Shown here: positions 32,679 through 43,453 of the stretch, piece after piece | Layout: each line of letters opens with the position of its first letter | How positions within the stretch are numbered: the first letter of the stretch is position 1 | Assembly (NCBI RefSeq): GCF_024055725.1 | Contig: NZ_JAMXMX010000002.1 | Coordinates: 372,001 to 436,000 of the forward strand | Origin: Actinoallomurus spadix | Lineage (GTDB): Bacteria > Actinomycetota > Actinomycetes > Streptosporangiales > Streptosporangiaceae | DNA length: 64,000 nucleotides | Direction of reading: 5' to 3' | Made by a program: the position numbers and the translations under genes | The notes under the pieces: model-generated | What the model was told of the DNA's origin: nothing | Seen by the model: the letters and a program-made list of their open reading frames with translations, nothing else | Databases searched by the model: none

Positions 32679-33317
32679 TCAGGCGGTCTTGGCGGGGCGG
32701 CGGCGCTGGCCGGCGTAGAAGACCGTGGCACCGGTCAGGACGAACAGGCCCGTGGCGATCCACACGGTGACTTCGAGCGGGGGCTGGTCGGGGCCGTCGG
32801 GCAGGCGCGGGTCCAGCAGGCCCAGGGGGTCCTTGCGGATGGTGACGCGCTGCGCGGGCCTGATGTGGTCGAAGCAGTTCTCCTGCTGGGAGACCACGTG
32901 GACGGTGCCGGTCGGCTCGACCACGGTGCAAAACAGGTCCGCGCCGCGCCGGCCGTCCCGGTCGACGACCTTGGTGACGACGGCGGGCGCCGGGTCGCCG
33001 ACGGCCTTCATGTACGCCTCGTAGAGGCCGGGGCCGGCGAACAGCGTCAGCGCCAGGCCGCTGCAGGAGACCAGCACGGCGGCGCCCGCGCGGTGCCAGA
33101 TGCCGCCGGTGAGGACCGCGGCGGTGGCCCAGGCCGCGAGTGCAACGATCACGCCGACCACGATCAGGCCGTGCGGGTACTGGGCGAGCAACGCGCCGAG
33201 AACGAACAGGACGGGGATCGCACAGGCCCATGCCGACGAGCCGAGCAGCCGGCGGGTAGGAGAGAGGGGCCGCTCCGGGCCGGTCGTCGCGGGCGGAGCG
33301 GTGTCGGGGAGGCCCAT
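32679..33317 (-). CDS. Unknown membrane protein downstream of serC
   Basis: 212 residues from ATG. Four hydrophobic segments: two near residues 25-70 (WACAIPVLFVLGALLAQYPHG; LIVVGVIVALAAWATAAVLTGG), one at about 75-92 and a C-terminal one (VWIATGLFVLTGATVFYAG) ending in RRRPAKTA. The extracytoplasmic part between helices 3 and 4 has two Cys (ADLFCTVVE; ENCFDHI) that could form a disulfide, and resembles DUF3592-like proteins. The start lies 8 bp after the serC stop, so it is probably cotranscribed with serC. Confidence 0.7.
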   Translation of the reverse strand: MGLPDTAPPATTGPERPLSPTRRLLGSSAWACAIPVLFVLGALLAQYPHGLIVVGVIVALAAWATAAVLTGGIWHRAGAAVLVSCSGLALTLFAGPGLYEAYMKAVGDPAPAVVTKVVDRDGRRGADLFCTVVEPTGTVHVVSQQENCFDHIRPAQRVTIRKDPLGLLDPRLPDGPDQPPLEVTVWIATGLFVLTGATVFYAGQRRRPAKTA

Positions 33318-33325
33318 TCGTCGCG

Positions 33326-34799
<1,474 letters not shown>

Positions 34800-34872
34800 G
34801 GTCAGCTCCTCCCTCCCGCAGAAACGGCCCGTGGTGCCGGGGGCATCACGGGCCGTACGGAGCCGGACTCCT

Positions 34873-35979
34873 TCAGTGCCGGTCCAGCACCTCCGAGGCG
34901 CCCTCGACGTCGGTGACCGGGCGGGACGCCGGGCCGACGTAGTGGGCGCTCGGGCGGACCAGACGGCCGGTGCGCTTCTGCTCCAGGATGTGCGCGGCCC
35001 AGCCCGCGGTGCGGGCGCAGGTGAACATGGCCGGCATCATGTGCGGCGGAACCTCGGCGAAGTCGAGGATCACCGCGGCCCAGAACTCCACGTTCGTCTC
35101 GATCGCGCGGTCGGGACGGCGCTCGCGCAGCTCGGCGAGGGCGGCGTCCTCCAGCGCCTTGGCCGCTTCGTACCGCGGGGCGTTCAGCTCCTTGGCGGTA
35201 CGGCGCAGCACGCGGGCGCGCGGGTCCTCGGCGCGGTAGACGCGGTGTCCGAAACCCATGAGGCGCTCGTGGTTGTCCAGGATGTCGGTCACGACCTTGC
35301 GGGCGTCACCGAGCTGCTCGACCTTCTCGATCATCGGCAGCACGCGGGCCGGGGCGCCGCCGTGCAGCGGGCCGGACATCGCGCCGATGGCGCCGGAGAT
35401 CGAGGCCGCCACGTCGGCGCCGGTGGAGGCGATGACGCGGGCGGTGAAGGTGGAGGCGTTCATGCCGTGCTCGGCGGCGGAGACCCAGTACGCGTCGATG
35501 GCCTTCACGTGCTTCGGGTCCGGCTCGCCACGCCAGCGGATCATGAACCGCTCCGTGATCGTCTTGCCCTCGTTCACGCGGTTCTGCGAGACCATCGGCA
35601 GGCCGAGGCCGCGGGCGCTCTGCGCCACGAACGACAGGGCGGTCACGGACGTGCGGGCGAGGTCCTCGCGGGCCTGCTCGTCGCTGATGTCCAGCAGCGG
35701 GCGCATGCCGTACGCCGGAGCGATGATCGGCAGCGCGCTCTGGACGTCGACGCGGACGTCACCGGAGTGCACGGGCAGCACGTGAGGCTCGGCCGGAGTG
35801 AGCCCGGGGGTGAAGCTGTTGTCGACCAGCAGCCCCCACGCGTCACCGAAGGAGACGCGGCCAACGAGATCCTCGATGTCGACTCCCCGGTACCGGAGAG
35901 CGCCGCCCTCCTTGTCCGGTTCCGCGATCTCAGTCTCGAAGGCGACTACGCCCTCGAGGCCGGGTTTGAAGTCGGACAT
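34873..35979 (-). CDS. citA: Citrate synthase 2
   Basis: 368 residues, the short type II-like bacterial form. It condenses acetyl-CoA with oxaloacetate (a 2-methylcitrate role cannot be excluded). Active-site blocks: first His in SAAEHGMNASTFTARV, GPLHGGAPARVL, GFGHRVYRAEDPRARVL and the Asp/Glu region NVEFWAAVILDF. The N terminus LEGVVAFETEIAEPDKEGGALRYRGVDIEDL (in parts) is the actinobacterial form. Divergent from pdxH, a conserved actinobacterial neighbour. Confidence 0.95.
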   Translation of the reverse strand: MSDFKPGLEGVVAFETEIAEPDKEGGALRYRGVDIEDLVGRVSFGDAWGLLVDNSFTPGLTPAEPHVLPVHSGDVRVDVQSALPIIAPAYGMRPLLDISDEQAREDLARTSVTALSFVAQSARGLGLPMVSQNRVNEGKTITERFMIRWRGEPDPKHVKAIDAYWVSAAEHGMNASTFTARVIASTGADVAASISGAIGAMSGPLHGGAPARVLPMIEKVEQLGDARKVVTDILDNHERLMGFGHRVYRAEDPRARVLRRTAKELNAPRYEAAKALEDAALAELRERRPDRAIETNVEFWAAVILDFAEVPPHMMPAMFTCARTAGWAAHILEQKRTGRLVRPSAHYVGPASRPVTDVEGASEVLDRH

Positions 35980-36153
35980 GTTCTGTCCTGCCTTTCGTCC
36001 CCTTGATGTACAGCGCCAACTGGTAATTGAACCGCTTCATCCTCCGTGAGCCGTACCCGGGGGGGTGTGAGATGCGCAATTCTTTCCGTTTGAGCAACTC
36101 TCGCGGGAACCTTGTCTCGTCGTCCATGGTCTCTCGCGAGAGGATGTCCTGTC
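35980..36153. promoter_or_regulatory. citA-pdxH divergent promoter with CTCTCGCG motif pair
   Basis: CTCTCGCG occurs at 36098-36105 and at 36131-36138, 33 bp apart (about three helical turns). The second copy is part of a perfect 12-bp palindrome, CTCTCGCGAGAG (36131-36142), that overlaps the pdxH ribosome site. A shared regulator site for pdxH is inferred. Confidence 0.45.
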
Positions 36154-36810
36154 GTGGAGCACCTTGATGTCGCCGCCCTCCGTGAGTCCTACGCCGGTGT
36201 GGGCCTACATGCCCGCGACCTCGCGGCCGACCCCCTGACGCAGTTCGGAACCTGGTTCACCGACGCCGTCGGGGCGGGCCTGCCCGAGCCGAACGCCATG
36301 GTCCTGTCCACCGTCGACGCCGACGGGCGGCCGAGCGCGCGGACGGTCCTGCTGAAGGGGTACGGCCCGGAAGGATTCCGCTTCTTCACGAACCATCGGT
36401 CCCGCAAGGCGCAGGCGATCTCCACCGACCCTCGCGTCGCCCTGCTGTTCCCCTGGCACCCGCTGCGCCGCCAGGTGATCGTCGAGGGCGTCGCCGAGCG
36501 GTTGTCGCGGGAGGAGTCAGAGGAGTACTTCCGCAGCCGCCCGCACGGCTCGCAGATCGGGGCCTGGGCGAGCGAGTACCAGTCCGCGGTCGTCGCCGGC
36601 CGGAGCGAGATGGAGAGCCGGTACGCCGAACTCGCCGCGCGCTGGCCGGACGAGGTGCCCATGCCGGACTTCTGGGGCGGTTACCGGGTGCTCCCGGCGA
36701 CCGTGGAGTTCTGGCAGGGCCGTACGAACCGCCTGCACGACCGGCTCCGCTACCGGCGCGCCCACCCGAACGAAGAGGGCGAATGGGTCATCGAGAGACT
36801 TAGGCCGTGA
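36154..36810 (+). CDS. pdxH: Pyridoxamine 5'-phosphate oxidase
   Basis: 218 residues from GTG (an upstream frame extension would pass through the palindrome). FMN enzyme that oxidises PNP/PMP to pyridoxal phosphate. Signatures: NAMVLSTVDADGRPSARTVLLKGYGPEGFRFFTN (in parts), RQVIVEGVAERLSREESEEYFRSRPHGSQIGAWAS (in parts), and C-terminal FWQGRTNRLHDRLRYRR. The stop overlaps the start of the MFS gene (GTGA), so the two are translationally coupled. Confidence 0.96.
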   Translation: MEHLDVAALRESYAGVGLHARDLAADPLTQFGTWFTDAVGAGLPEPNAMVLSTVDADGRPSARTVLLKGYGPEGFRFFTNHRSRKAQAISTDPRVALLFPWHPLRRQVIVEGVAERLSREESEEYFRSRPHGSQIGAWASEYQSAVVAGRSEMESRYAELAARWPDEVPMPDFWGGYRVLPATVEFWQGRTNRLHDRLRYRRAHPNEEGEWVIERLRP

Positions 36811-38141
36811 GTCCCAACCCCGATCCCCCCTCCTCTTCCTCCGAGCTCGACTCTCTGACCGAGGACGCCCCCGCCGCGGCTTCGCGACCCGCCCGGACCT
36901 CGCGGCTGCGCGGGCTGGCGCGGCGGGCGGCGATCGACACGCGTCCCCTGAGCCACGCGGCGTTCCGGCGGCTGTGGCTCGGGCAGGCCGTCTCGTTCAC
37001 CGGCTTCCAGCTGACCTCGGTGGCGATCTCCGTCCAGGTGTACACCCTGACGAAGTCCTCGCTGTGGGTGGGACTGCTCGGCCCGGCCAACCTCGTACCG
37101 CTGATCGTCTTCGGGCTCTGGGGCGGCGCGGTCGCCGACGCCATGGACCGCCGGCGGTTGCTCGTCCTGGCGTCCCTCGTCACGTGGGCGTCGACTCTGG
37201 GCCTGTTCCTCCAGGCGCTCCTCCACGTCGGGAACGTTCCACTGATCATCGGGCTGGTCGTCGTCCAGTCGGTCGGGTTCGCGATCACCTCGCCGACGCG
37301 GGGCGCCGTGATCCCGCGTCTGCTGCCGGTCACGCTCGTCCCGGCGGCCAACACCCTGAACTTCACCGCGTCCCAGACCGCGACCTTCATCGGCCCCGTG
37401 CTGGCCGGTGTCGTGATCGGCAGCGGCCGGTACGCGCTGGCGTACGGCCTCGACGCCGCGCTGTTCACGGTCGGCCTGTACGCCGCGATCCGCCTGCCGG
37501 CGATGCCGCCCCTCGGCGACGAGACCGGCCGCCGTCCCGGGCTGCGCTCGGTCTTCGAGGGCCTGCGGTTCCTCGGCACCCGCCCGGTGCTGATGATGTC
37601 GTTCGTCGTCGACATCATCGCGATGGGCGTGGCCATGCCGCGGGCGCTGTTCCCCGAGGTCGCCGACACCCGGTTCGGCGGTGAGCAGGCCGTCGGCTGG
37701 CTCGTCGCGGCCATCGCCGTCGGCGCGGTCCTCGGCGGCCTCATGTCCGGCTGGATCGGCCGCATCCGCCGCCAGGGCATCGCCCTGATCGCCGTGATCG
37801 CGGCCTGGGGGCTGGCCGTCGCGGCGGCCGGGCTCGCGCACGCGCTGTGGCTGGCGCTGCTGTTCCTCGCCCTCGGCGGCGCGGCCGACCTCGTGTCGGC
37901 GGTGTTCCGGCAGACGATCCTGCAGACGTACGCCCCGGACGAGATGCGCGGCCGCCTGCAGGGGGTCTTCACGGTCGTCGTCGCGGGCGGTCCCCGGCTG
38001 GGCGACCTGCGCGCCGGGGCCGTGGGCGCCGCGGCCGGCGCGACCGCCTCCTGGGTCGGCGGCGGCCTCGCCTGCGCGATCCTCGTCGTCCTCGTCGGGC
38101 TGGCCGTCCCCTCCTTCCTCCGGTACACGACCGACGGATGA
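36807..38141 (+). CDS. MFS transporter coupled to pdxH
   Basis: 444 residues, GTG start overlapping the pdxH stop. A Ser/Pro/Glu-rich start and RLRGLARRAAIDTRPL precede twelve hydrophobic helices; FRRLWLGQAVSFTGFQLTSVAISVQVY and the motif A-like GGAVADAMDRRRLLVLA place it in the MFS_3 (enterobactin exporter-like) group. The substrate is unknown. Coupling to pdxH could be positional only; export of a B6 vitamer has no support beyond context. Confidence 0.88.
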   Translation: MSPNPDPPSSSSELDSLTEDAPAAASRPARTSRLRGLARRAAIDTRPLSHAAFRRLWLGQAVSFTGFQLTSVAISVQVYTLTKSSLWVGLLGPANLVPLIVFGLWGGAVADAMDRRRLLVLASLVTWASTLGLFLQALLHVGNVPLIIGLVVVQSVGFAITSPTRGAVIPRLLPVTLVPAANTLNFTASQTATFIGPVLAGVVIGSGRYALAYGLDAALFTVGLYAAIRLPAMPPLGDETGRRPGLRSVFEGLRFLGTRPVLMMSFVVDIIAMGVAMPRALFPEVADTRFGGEQAVGWLVAAIAVGAVLGGLMSGWIGRIRRQGIALIAVIAAWGLAVAAAGLAHALWLALLFLALGGAADLVSAVFRQTILQTYAPDEMRGRLQGVFTVVVAGGPRLGDLRAGAVGAAAGATASWVGGGLACAILVVLVGLAVPSFLRYTTDG

Positions 38142-38187
38142 CCGGGACGAAGATCCGAACAGGGGAGGGACTCGCCGCGGCGGGGCA

Positions 38188-38216
38188 TTGCCCGGGAGGG
38201 GCCGGCGCACTACCGT
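38188..38216 (+). promoter_or_regulatory. Promoter of the FG-GAP gene
   Basis: TTGCCC (38188-38193), a 17-bp spacer and TACCGT (38211-38216) give a good housekeeping-type promoter, leaving a 5' leader of about 42 nt before the ATG. Confidence 0.6.
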
Positions 38217-38264
38217 TCGCACCGCCTACGTGATCTTCCGACCCGCCCGGAACCGAGGACCCTC

Positions 38265-39536
38265 ATGCGACGACGCATGCGAGCGGCGATGACGCTCGCC
38301 CTGATCGGCCTGCCCGCGGCGCTCGGCGCGGCCCCCGCCCACGCCGCCGCCCGTACCCCTGGAGTCGCCGACCTCGACGGAGACGGTTACGGCGACCTGG
38401 TGATCGGGGCGCCGGCCGCGAGCGGCGGCGGCCGGGTGACGGTCGTGTACGGCTCCCGGAACGGCGTCGACCTCGGGCACCACCAGGTCCTCGCGCCGCT
38501 CCGGTCCGGCGGGGCGTTCGGGACGGCCGTCGTGACCGCGGACTTCGACGGGGACGGCCGTACGGACCTGGCCGTGGGCGCGCCCGGCCACGGCACGATC
38601 GAGATCTTCGGCGGGACCCGGTCCGGCCTGAGCCGCCGGGCCGTCCTGACCCCGGGCGACGGGGCGGGCCGGGCCCTGGCGGTCGGCGACGTCGACCACG
38701 ACGGGCGTCCCGACCTCCTGGCGGCGGGGAACTCCGCGCTCCTGATCATCGGTTTCACCGCCGGCGTCCCGAAGATCGTGACCACCGTCAAGGGCCACGC
38801 GTCCCGCCGGGTCGCGATCGCGGCCGGGGACCTGAACGGTGACGGGTACGCGGACGCGGCCTGGAACGCCGACGGCGTCCTCCGGCTCCTCCACGGATCG
38901 CGGACCGGCCTGCGCCCGGTGCCGGGAACGGCGAGCGTCGGGTCCACCGGCGGCCTCGCGATCGCCGACGTGAACGGGGACCGGCGCGGCGACGTCGTCG
39001 CGGGCGACCCCGGCGGCGCGCACGGCGGTCTCGTGAAGGTCTACCCGGGCGGTGACCTGGGCCATCCCCGGGCGTACGGGCAGGACACCGAGGGCGTGCC
39101 CGGAAAGGGCGAGACGGGGGACGAGTTCGGTGCGGCGGTCGTCGCCCGCGACCGCGACGGTGACGGGCGCGCGGACGTGGTGGTCGGCGCGCCCGGCGAG
39201 GCGATCGGCGAGCGCCGGAACGCCGGGGCCGTCACCGTCCTGCGCGGTGACGCCCACTGGAGCCTCGGCGCGGGCTCCTCGTCGTTCAGTCAGGACACCG
39301 AGGGCGTGCCGGGCGTCGCGGAGACCGGCGACCGGTACGGCGCCGCGCTGTCCCTGGCCGACCTCGACGGCGACACGAGGCTCGACCTCACCGTCGGCAC
39401 CCCAGGCGAGAACGGCGGCGACGGCGGCGTCTCGGTCTATCCGGGGCAGGGCATCGCGGGCATGACGGTGTTCGGCGGGAAGGCGGCCGGTCTGTCCGCC
39501 GTCAAAGCCGCCTTCGGCGGCGCCTTGTCCGGCTGA
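38265..39536 (+). CDS. Secreted FG-GAP repeat (beta-propeller) protein
   Basis: 423 residues. Signal peptide MRRRMRAAMTLALIGLPAALGAAPAHA with cleavage near AHA-A. Seven FG-GAP blades carry Asp-rich Ca-binding loops: DLDGDGYGDLVIGAP, DFDGDGRTDLAVGAPG, DVDHDGRPDLLAAG, DLNGDGYADAAWN, DVNGDRRGDVVAGDP, DRDGDGRADVVVGAPG, DLDGDTRLDLTVGTPG. Blades 6 and 7 repeat the phrase QDTEGVPG. It is an integrin-like extracellular propeller; the binding partner is unknown. It converges with the UdgX gene 4 bp downstream. Confidence 0.93.
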   Translation: MRRRMRAAMTLALIGLPAALGAAPAHAAARTPGVADLDGDGYGDLVIGAPAASGGGRVTVVYGSRNGVDLGHHQVLAPLRSGGAFGTAVVTADFDGDGRTDLAVGAPGHGTIEIFGGTRSGLSRRAVLTPGDGAGRALAVGDVDHDGRPDLLAAGNSALLIIGFTAGVPKIVTTVKGHASRRVAIAAGDLNGDGYADAAWNADGVLRLLHGSRTGLRPVPGTASVGSTGGLAIADVNGDRRGDVVAGDPGGAHGGLVKVYPGGDLGHPRAYGQDTEGVPGKGETGDEFGAAVVARDRDGDGRADVVVGAPGEAIGERRNAGAVTVLRGDAHWSLGAGSSSFSQDTEGVPGVAETGDRYGAALSLADLDGDTRLDLTVGTPGENGGDGGVSVYPGQGIAGMTVFGGKAAGLSAVKAAFGGALSG

Positions 39537-39540
39537 CCGT

Positions 39541-40188
39541 CTAGTGGAGGACCTGGGCGGCGACCTTCAGGTCCGCGACCAGGCCGGCGAACGCCGCGTC
39601 GCGGTCGTCGGCGCGCAGGACGGCCGACGGGTGGACGGTCGGGACGTAGAAGCCGTTCTGCGTGGCCGACTCGTCGTCCAGCGGCGGCCGCGGGATCAAC
39701 TGGCCGCGCTGCTTCGTCACCCGGAACGAAGGGCCCAGGAGCGCCTTGCCGGCCGTCGCGCCGAGAATGACGATCACCTCCGGGTCGATGATCCGCAGCT
39801 CGGAGGTGAGCCACGGCCTGCACGCCGTGATGTGGGCGGCGTCGGGCGTCTGGTGGATGCGGCGCTTGCCGGGCCCCGACTGGTTGAATCTGAAATGTTT
39901 CACCGAGTTGGTGACATACGCGTCACCTCGCTCGATGCCCGCCTCGGCCAGCGCCTTGTCCAGCAGCCGGCCGGCCGGGCCCACGAACGGCGCGCCCTGC
40001 CGGTCCTCCTGATCGCCGGGCTGCTCGCCGACCAGCACCACCCGCGCGGCCGCGACGCCCGACCCGAGAACCGCCTGGGTGGCGTGCTCGTACAGGTCAC
40101 AGCCCCGGCAGTCCTGGACGGCACGGCGCAGACCGTCGAGGTCCGCCCCCGCCGGGACGTAGTGCTCGGCTCCCTCGAAACGTGTCAT
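39541..40188 (-). CDS. udgX: UdgX-type uracil-DNA glycosylase
   Basis: 215 residues. Family 4/5-like core GEQPGDQEDRQGAPFVGPAGRLLDKAL (in parts), the NSVKHF strand and the UdgX-specific KRRIH loop at residues 108-112, whose His112 forms a covalent bond with DNA after uracil excision. VPTVHPSAVLR is the distal motif. Cys27, Cys30 and Cys123 are visible iron-sulfur ligands. It recognises uracil in DNA and blocks the abasic site. Divergent from the DtxR-family gene. Confidence 0.95.
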   Translation of the reverse strand: MTRFEGAEHYVPAGADLDGLRRAVQDCRGCDLYEHATQAVLGSGVAAARVVLVGEQPGDQEDRQGAPFVGPAGRLLDKALAEAGIERGDAYVTNSVKHFRFNQSGPGKRRIHQTPDAAHITACRPWLTSELRIIDPEVIVILGATAGKALLGPSFRVTKQRGQLIPRPPLDDESATQNGFYVPTVHPSAVLRADDRDAAFAGLVADLKVAAQVLH

Positions 40189-40350
40189 CGCGCGGCCAAT
40201 CTCCCCAGGTCGCGCGGCCCGTGCCCGTAGGGGAAGACCGGGTCCGCGCGGAACGTTCGTAACAAAAGCGTAGGAGCATCGTCCCCCGTCGTCTTCGGTT
40301 CCCCAACCGTCGCTGATCCGCCGTAGCATGGGGCGAGACTGGAGGAAGCC

Positions 40351-41064
40351 TTGACCGCACACGGCTTGATCGACACCACGGAGATGTACCTCCGGACGAT
40401 CTTCGAGCTCGAAGAGGAGGGCATCGTCCCGCTTCGCGCGCGTATCGCCGAGCGGTTGTCGCAGAGCGGTCCGACGGTCAGCCAGACGGTGGCGCGGATG
40501 GAGCGCGACGGACTGCTCAAGGTCGAGGGCGACCGTCACCTGGAGCTCACCGACACCGGCCGGTCGCTGGCCGTCCGGGTCATGCGCAAGCACCGTCTCG
40601 CCGAGTGCCTGCTGGTCAACGTCATCGGCCTGCCCTGGGAGGACGTCCACGTCGAGGCGTGCCGCTGGGAGCACGTGATGTCGGAGGAGGTCGAGCGGCG
40701 CCTGGTCACCTTGCTCGACGGCCCGTCGACGTGCCCGCACGGCAACCCCATCCCCGGCCTGGCCGAGCTCGGTGCCGACGTCGAGGCGTGGGCCGACCCG
40801 CGGACGGCGGAGCCGCTGGCGCTGATGACCGAGGTCGCGACCGCGACCGGAGTGCCCGTGGTCGTCCAGCGGATCAGCGAGCAGGTGCAGGGCGATCGCG
40901 CGCTGATGCTCAGGCTCAAGGAGATCGGGATTCAACCGGGACGAGAGGTGACGCTTGCGGCCGCCGACGAAGGCATTCGAGTGACCTGTGACGACGCAGC
41001 CGACAGCCGTTCCACTGAGATTCCGCATCGTGTCGCCGCTCACGTCTTCGTCTCGAAGCGCTGA
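40351..41064 (+). CDS. DtxR/IdeR-family metal-dependent repressor
   Basis: 237 residues from TTG (GGAGGA 4 nt upstream; TAGCAT at 40324-40329 is a likely -10). N-terminal winged helix (TTEMYLRTIFELEEEGIVPLRARIAERLSQSGPTVSQTV, in parts), dimerisation domain, and SH3-like C-terminal domain. Metal ligands match DtxR with an offset of +2: Met12, His81, Glu85, His100, Cys104, Glu107, His108. Cys at the ancillary site and the SH3 domain favour iron (IdeR/DmdR type) over manganese. It should repress siderophore and iron-uptake genes elsewhere. Confidence 0.92.
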   Translation: MTAHGLIDTTEMYLRTIFELEEEGIVPLRARIAERLSQSGPTVSQTVARMERDGLLKVEGDRHLELTDTGRSLAVRVMRKHRLAECLLVNVIGLPWEDVHVEACRWEHVMSEEVERRLVTLLDGPSTCPHGNPIPGLAELGADVEAWADPRTAEPLALMTEVATATGVPVVVQRISEQVQGDRALMLRLKEIGIQPGREVTLAAADEGIRVTCDDAADSRSTEIPHRVAAHVFVSKR

Positions 41065-41163
41065 GTTGCCGGTTCGACGTATCCCGGTGCGGCGTTCGTC
41101 GTTCAATAGTCCGGGGGGACCATATCCGGGGGGCCGAGTGAGCGATCGCAAGGTGACAGGCCC

Positions 41164-43395
41164 ATGAAGCGTAGGGGTGATCCGCCCATCGACGCTCTCC
41201 TGCCGCCGAAGACCGTCCTGGACGCCGTCGAGATGGCGGTCGTCGTCTGTGACCGGTTCGGCAACGTCCTGTACACCAACGCCTTCACCGAGACGTTGCT
41301 GGGCTTCGGCGGCCCGGAGTACATCGGCCGGTCGTGGCTCTCGCTCGGCGTCGCCGAGGAGGATCACGAGCAGGCCAAGGACCTGGCCCGGCGGGTGCTG
41401 CGCGGCGCGGTGTGGGAGGGGACCTTCTGCAACGTCCGGGCCGACGGCGGCACCATCTACACCCGCGCGTACGCCGTGCCCCTGCGCCATCCCTCGGGCG
41501 GCATCGAGGGCATCGTCATCTTCGGCCGGGAGGCGCTGCGCAGCAACCAGCGCGACCAGGACCGCTACGGCCTGCTGGAGCGGGTCGGTGAGCGGCTGGC
41601 CGCCTCGCTGGAGCTGCCGCAGACGCTGCGGCGTGTCGCCGACACGCTCGTCCCGCAGTTCGCCGACCACTGCTTCATCGACCTGTTCAGCGGGGACAAG
41701 CTCGTCCGCCGGGTGTCCCGGCACGCCGCCGACTGGACCCCGCCGCCGGGCACGTGGGCCGACGTCGGCGAGACGGTGGAGTACCCCGCCGGGCACTTCA
41801 ACGCCAAGGCCATGACCCGGCGGGACGCGGTGCTGGTCGAGGACGTCATCGCCGACTACATGAAGGCGCCGACCCCGGCGAGCAAGCGGCTCGCCGAGGA
41901 GGTCGGCGTGACCTCGATCATCTCCGCTCCGCTGCTCGCGCGCGGCGAGCTGCTGGGCGTGATGAGCCTGGCCCTGTCCGGCGTCACCGTCCGGCCCGAC
42001 CCGCACTACGACGGGTTCGACCGTGACCTCATCGGCGCCATCGCCAGCCGGGTCGCCCTCGCGATCGACAACGCGATGCTGTTCGAGGAGGAGCGGGAGA
42101 CCGCCCTGGCGTTCCAGAAGCACCTCCTGCCGGGCGACCGGCCGCCGACCCCCGACGGCCTGGAGATCGCCTGGCGGTACGAACCGGCCCGCCCCCTGGA
42201 GTCGCACGGCCAGGGCATCCAGACGCAGGTCGGCGGCGACTGGTACGACGTGATCCCGCTGTCGGCGGGCCGGGTCGGCCTGGTCATCGGCGACGTCGAG
42301 GGCCGTGGCGCCCGCGCCGCCGCCGTCATGGGCCAGCTGCGGGCCGCGCTGCGCGCGTTCGCGCAGGACGACAAGCCGCCGGCCGACATCCTCACGAAGC
42401 TGGACGAATGGGTGCGCACGATGAGCACCCCGGCCGGCTCCGGCGACGCGGCCGAGGGCGAGGAGACCCCACTGGTCTCCGTCACCTACTTCGTGTACGA
42501 CGCCTGGTCCCGGATCCTGTCCTTCGCGAACGCCGGCCACCAGCCGCCGTTGCTGGTCCTCGACGGCGAGGTGGGGGAGCTCGAGGCCACCGGCCGGGGC
42601 GCCATGCTCGGCGTCCGCCAGCCGGGCCTGGGCGGCGACATCCGGTACGAAGAGGAGACCCGCGAGCTACCGCCCGGCAGCACCCTCGTCCTCTACACCG
42701 ACGGCCTGATCGAGCGCCGCCCGAAGGAGGACGGCGACTACCACAGCCGCGAGGAGGCCCGGGAGCTGCTGTACGACGCCGTCCGCAGGGCCGCGCGCGG
42801 CGGCGTCGAGGCGATCGCCAACGCGGCGTACGACGCGGTGCCCGGCGACATCGACGACGACGTGGCCATCGTGGTGGTGCGCACCGCGCCGACCCGGCTC
42901 CGGTTCGAGGAGCGCACCTTCCCCGCCGAGCCGATCATGGTGTCCGAGGCGCGCCGGCTCGCCGCCGAGACGTTCGCCGACTGGGGCATGCTGGACGAGC
43001 AGTCCGAGCTCGCCTGCCTGCTGGTCTCCGAGGTCGTCACCAACGTCGTGCTGCACGCGGCCAACACCCCCGCCCCCCGGCGCGAGTTCGTGCTCGAGGG
43101 CGCGCTGGGCCTCGACGGCCCCGGTGGTCTCGACGACTCCTGGGACCTGCCCGACCTGAGCCGACGCGAGCCCGCGACCAAGGAGTTCACCCTCCGGTTG
43201 CGGCGCGGTGAGAAGGCCGCGTGGGTGGAGGTGCTGGACAAGGACATGCGGCTGCCCCGCATCAGGAGCGCGGGGGAGACCGACGAGGGCGGCCGTGGCC
43301 TCTACCTCGTCGACCAGCTCGCCGCCCGCTGGGGCTCCCGCCCCACCAGCGACGGCAAGGCCGTCTGGTTCGAGATCCCCCTGAAGTCCACCTGA
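41164..43395 (+). CDS. PAS-GAF-SpoIIE phosphatase-HATPase regulator
   Basis: 743 residues, soluble. PAS at about 15-125 (VLDAVEMAVVVCDRFGNVLYTNAF), GAF at about 140-310, PP2C/SpoIIE at about 325-575 with metal-binding Asp residues ([54 protein letters not shown]), and an RsbW-like ATPase domain at the C terminus (SEVVTNVVLHA; DEGGRGLYLVDQLAARWG). It can dephosphorylate an anti-anti-sigma factor and may also phosphorylate or bind one, so it acts in partner switching and stress control. No sigma partner is adjacent. Two TCCGGGGGG repeats lie in the leader. Confidence 0.93.
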   Translation: MKRRGDPPIDALLPPKTVLDAVEMAVVVCDRFGNVLYTNAFTETLLGFGGPEYIGRSWLSLGVAEEDHEQAKDLARRVLRGAVWEGTFCNVRADGGTIYTRAYAVPLRHPSGGIEGIVIFGREALRSNQRDQDRYGLLERVGERLAASLELPQTLRRVADTLVPQFADHCFIDLFSGDKLVRRVSRHAADWTPPPGTWADVGETVEYPAGHFNAKAMTRRDAVLVEDVIADYMKAPTPASKRLAEEVGVTSIISAPLLARGELLGVMSLALSGVTVRPDPHYDGFDRDLIGAIASRVALAIDNAMLFEEERETALAFQKHLLPGDRPPTPDGLEIAWRYEPARPLESHGQGIQTQVGGDWYDVIPLSAGRVGLVIGDVEGRGARAAAVMGQLRAALRAFAQDDKPPADILTKLDEWVRTMSTPAGSGDAAEGEETPLVSVTYFVYDAWSRILSFANAGHQPPLLVLDGEVGELEATGRGAMLGVRQPGLGGDIRYEEETRELPPGSTLVLYTDGLIERRPKEDGDYHSREEARELLYDAVRRAARGGVEAIANAAYDAVPGDIDDDVAIVVVRTAPTRLRFEERTFPAEPIMVSEARRLAAETFADWGMLDEQSELACLLVSEVVTNVVLHAANTPAPRREFVLEGALGLDGPGGLDDSWDLPDLSRREPATKEFTLRLRRGEKAAWVEVLDKDMRLPRIRSAGETDEGGRGLYLVDQLAARWGSRPTSDGKAVWFEIPLKST

Positions 43396-43403
43396 ACCAC
43401 CTC

Positions 43404-43441
43404 GGGCCTGGACGCCGTCCGCAGGGACGGCCTCCAGGCCC
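43404..43441. terminator. Strong bidirectional terminator
   Basis: Outer arms GGGCCTGG/CCAGGCCC and inner arms GCCGTCC/GGACGGC pair around a GCAG loop with one 2x2 internal loop. It lies 8 nt after the phosphatase stop and 12 nt from the convergent gene's stop. Confidence 0.75.
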
Positions 43442-43453
43442 GATGCGCGTCTT

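Noticed and set aside
39541-42540. Continuous minus-strand frame of about 1000 codons
   Set aside because: Only its last 215 codons (UdgX) show family motifs; the upstream part lies antisense to the DtxR and phosphatase genes.
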